From NCBI GenBank assembly GCA_910577085.1, contig CAJTLE010000077.1:1-14356 (forward strand): DNA of 14,356 nt, written 5' to 3'. This document shows, piece by piece, positions 13,525 through 14,356 of this stretch. The stretch comes from an uncultured Allobaculum sp. (GTDB lineage: Bacteria > Bacillota_I > Bacilli_A > Erysipelotrichales > Erysipelotrichaceae). How positions within the stretch are numbered: position 1 is the first letter of the stretch; every line of letters starts with the position of its first letter. The position numbers and the translations under genes are program-made. The notes beneath the pieces are model-generated. The model worked only from the letters and a program-made list of their open reading frames with translations. It had not been told where the DNA came from and did not search any database.

Positions 13525-13650
13525 GAGGCTATTGTACTTCAGGTGGGTAACCCTGACAAAAACACCCTTTGAACGGTCGCTGTCCCTTCCTTCTGTCGCC
13601 TCGCTCGCAAGACTGGCTTTTCACAGGTTCCGGGAGACCGCAAGGGGTTT
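13525..13650. repeat. 126-bp repeat, right copy, at the edge of the insertion sequence
   Basis: It is the inverted partner of 1-126 (about 95% identical). It begins GAGGCTATTGTACTTCAGG and ends GCAAGGGGTTT. It lies in the roughly 250 bp between the transposase stop codon and the apparent element boundary at 13525. Confidence 0.9.
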
Positions 13651-13723
13651 AAGCTTGCGTCCCCTTGCGGGCTCCCGGGTTCTGTGAAATGATCAGGCGC
13701 GAGTGAGGTGATAGGAGGAAGGG
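13583..13723. repeat. Large imperfect palindrome in the insertion-sequence tail
   Basis: The core arms at 13619-13647 and 13661-13689 pair at 25 of 29 positions (TTCACAG, CGGGAG and CGCAAGGGG blocks) around a 13-nt loop containing AAGCTT. Weaker similarity continues outward (GCGAG-GAGG-GA and GGAAGGG blocks) to about 13583 and 13723. It overlaps the 126-bp repeat, so part of that repeat also exists here as a diverged inverted third copy. Confidence 0.8.
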
Positions 13724-13777
13724 CCCCCTTCAATCTTCTAGAGCCGAGCGAGCGCCCCACCGGCGAGGTGAACTGCC

Positions 13778-14356
13778 CTAGTCAAAGTCGACATCTGCGA
13801 TGTACGCTGGCCCAAGGTTTCTTCCAATATTTGAACATACCAGTTTGATCATGCTGATCAGATTGTCGGTGTTTCTAAACCCATACGATCTGCGGATTAT
13901 CAGTTTGATCTTGTTGTTCAGAGCTTCAATTCTGGCATTCGATAAACCGTACTTCATTGTGTTCAGTATGGAATAGCGGTGACGGCGAATCTTTTTATTC
14001 AGTTCGACAAACTCAGGAATTCTGCATCGGCATGCCCAGGAAAGCCATTTTTTCAGTGCCTCTTCTACTCCTTGTGCAGTGTGGAAGATCATTCTGAGAG
14101 ACTCCTTGAGCTGATAGCCGCGAAAGAGCTTTGGATAGACTTTCTGAATCTGGTCCAGACTGGATTTCTGGTAGTCTGTCAGGTTTTCTGGATTTTTACC
14201 CAGGGGATATTTTGAGTGCTTCAGCACCTTAGACTCTCGGGGTTGAGGCTCATCTCCTTTTTTAGGACGGCCAACTTTTCGTTTAGGTAAAGTCTTTTCT
14301 GCTTCATAGGCTTCTCTCCAGATGCGACGGCGCATCTTGTCCATGGCATCGAGAGC
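13778..14356 (-). CDS. ISL3-family transposase, C-terminal part (runs off the window)
   Basis: The frame is open to the window end: upstream of the ATG at 14344 it still reads Ala-Leu-Asp-Ala, so the true start lies outside. The visible 192 residues follow the ISL3 DDE-transposase C-terminal pattern: the ALDAMDKMRRRIWREA helix, the KYPLGKNPENLTDYQ segment, YQLKESLRMIF, WLSWACRCRIPEFVEL, and GLSNARIEALNNKIKLIIRRSYGF, which should carry the third catalytic acidic residue (Glu of ARIEALN). There is also a basic KRKVGRPKKGDE insert in the first third. No frameshift or stop is seen in this portion, so it may be intact. It is transcribed toward the thioredoxin gene. Confidence 0.9.
   Translation of the reverse strand, partial: ALDAMDKMRRRIWREAYEAEKTLPKRKVGRPKKGDEPQPRESKVLKHSKYPLGKNPENLTDYQKSSLDQIQKVYPKLFRGYQLKESLRMIFHTAQGVEEALKKWLSWACRCRIPEFVELNKKIRRHRYSILNTMKYGLSNARIEALNNKIKLIIRRSYGFRNTDNLISMIKLVCSNIGRNLGPAYIADVDFD

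Larger units (their letters stand above)
13525..14356 (-). mobile_element. Partial ISL3-family insertion sequence (one end plus transposase C-terminal part)
   Basis: The transposase C-terminal part (13778-14356) is followed on its downstream side by a GC-rich structured tail and a sharp boundary at 13525, where similarity to the left-edge copy stops and an 8-bp repeat begins. The other end lies outside the window. The boundary is inferred from the repeat comparison, not from a recognised terminal inverted repeat. Confidence 0.7.

Noticed and set aside
13539..13760. Minus-strand 73-residue open frame in the insertion-sequence tail
   Set aside because: It lies wholly within the repeat and palindrome region and is explained by GC-rich repeat sequence rather than coding. 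Frames of this kind are commonly over-predicted in repeats.

Overview
The window reads as chromosomal DNA from a low-to-moderate GC, anaerobic Gram-positive bacterium (Bacillota). The signs are strong AAGGAG-type ribosome binding sites, many Rho-independent terminators, cre-like CcpA boxes, a LytR-CpsA-Psr protein, a Pmp23/CwlT-like lysozyme-fold protein and anaerobe-type electron-transfer domains. An Erysipelotrichia-like gut anaerobe is my best guess, from protein flavour only; no rRNA or other marker is present.

Layout from left to right. Positions 1-126 hold one arm of a 126-bp repeat. A reverse-strand LCP cell-wall polymer transferase (505-2421) and a reverse-strand glycerol kinase (2948-4462) follow, each with its own terminator. 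A divergent intergenic region (4463-5010) leads to a forward TVP38/VTT-type membrane protein (5011-5736), which converges on a reverse-strand membrane-anchored lysozyme-fold protein (5882-6595) through a shared terminator. A forward pair encodes a 60-aa membrane protein and an AI-2E/UPF0118 family transporter (7050-8567). Next is a forward run of redox genes, each ended by its own terminator: thioredoxin WCGPC (8831-9157), a three-part acyl-CoA dehydrogenase / ETF-alpha C-domain / rubredoxin fusion (9356-11221), a class-3-like aldehyde dehydrogenase (11434-12795) and a second thioredoxin with WCPHC (13033-13362). The right edge carries an ISL3-family transposase C-terminal part running off the window (13778-14356), and at 13525-13650 an inverted, about 95% identical copy of the left-edge repeat.

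How the genes fit together: the left half is cell-envelope and glycerol metabolism. The right half is a cluster of independently transcribed thiol, flavin and Fe-S redox genes. The most interesting object is the fusion protein, which tethers a CoA-ester flavin dehydrogenase to the FAD-binding half of an electron transfer flavoprotein and to a rubredoxin, so it looks like a single-chain electron relay. A cre-like box lies against its promoter, suggesting catabolite control.

The second most interesting feature is the edges. The two 126-bp copies point outward, and the same 8-mer (TTTTATTT) touches the inner boundary of both in direct orientation. Eight bp is the usual ISL3 target-duplication length. 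I found no CRISPR array, tRNA, rRNA, phage module or recognisable defence system.
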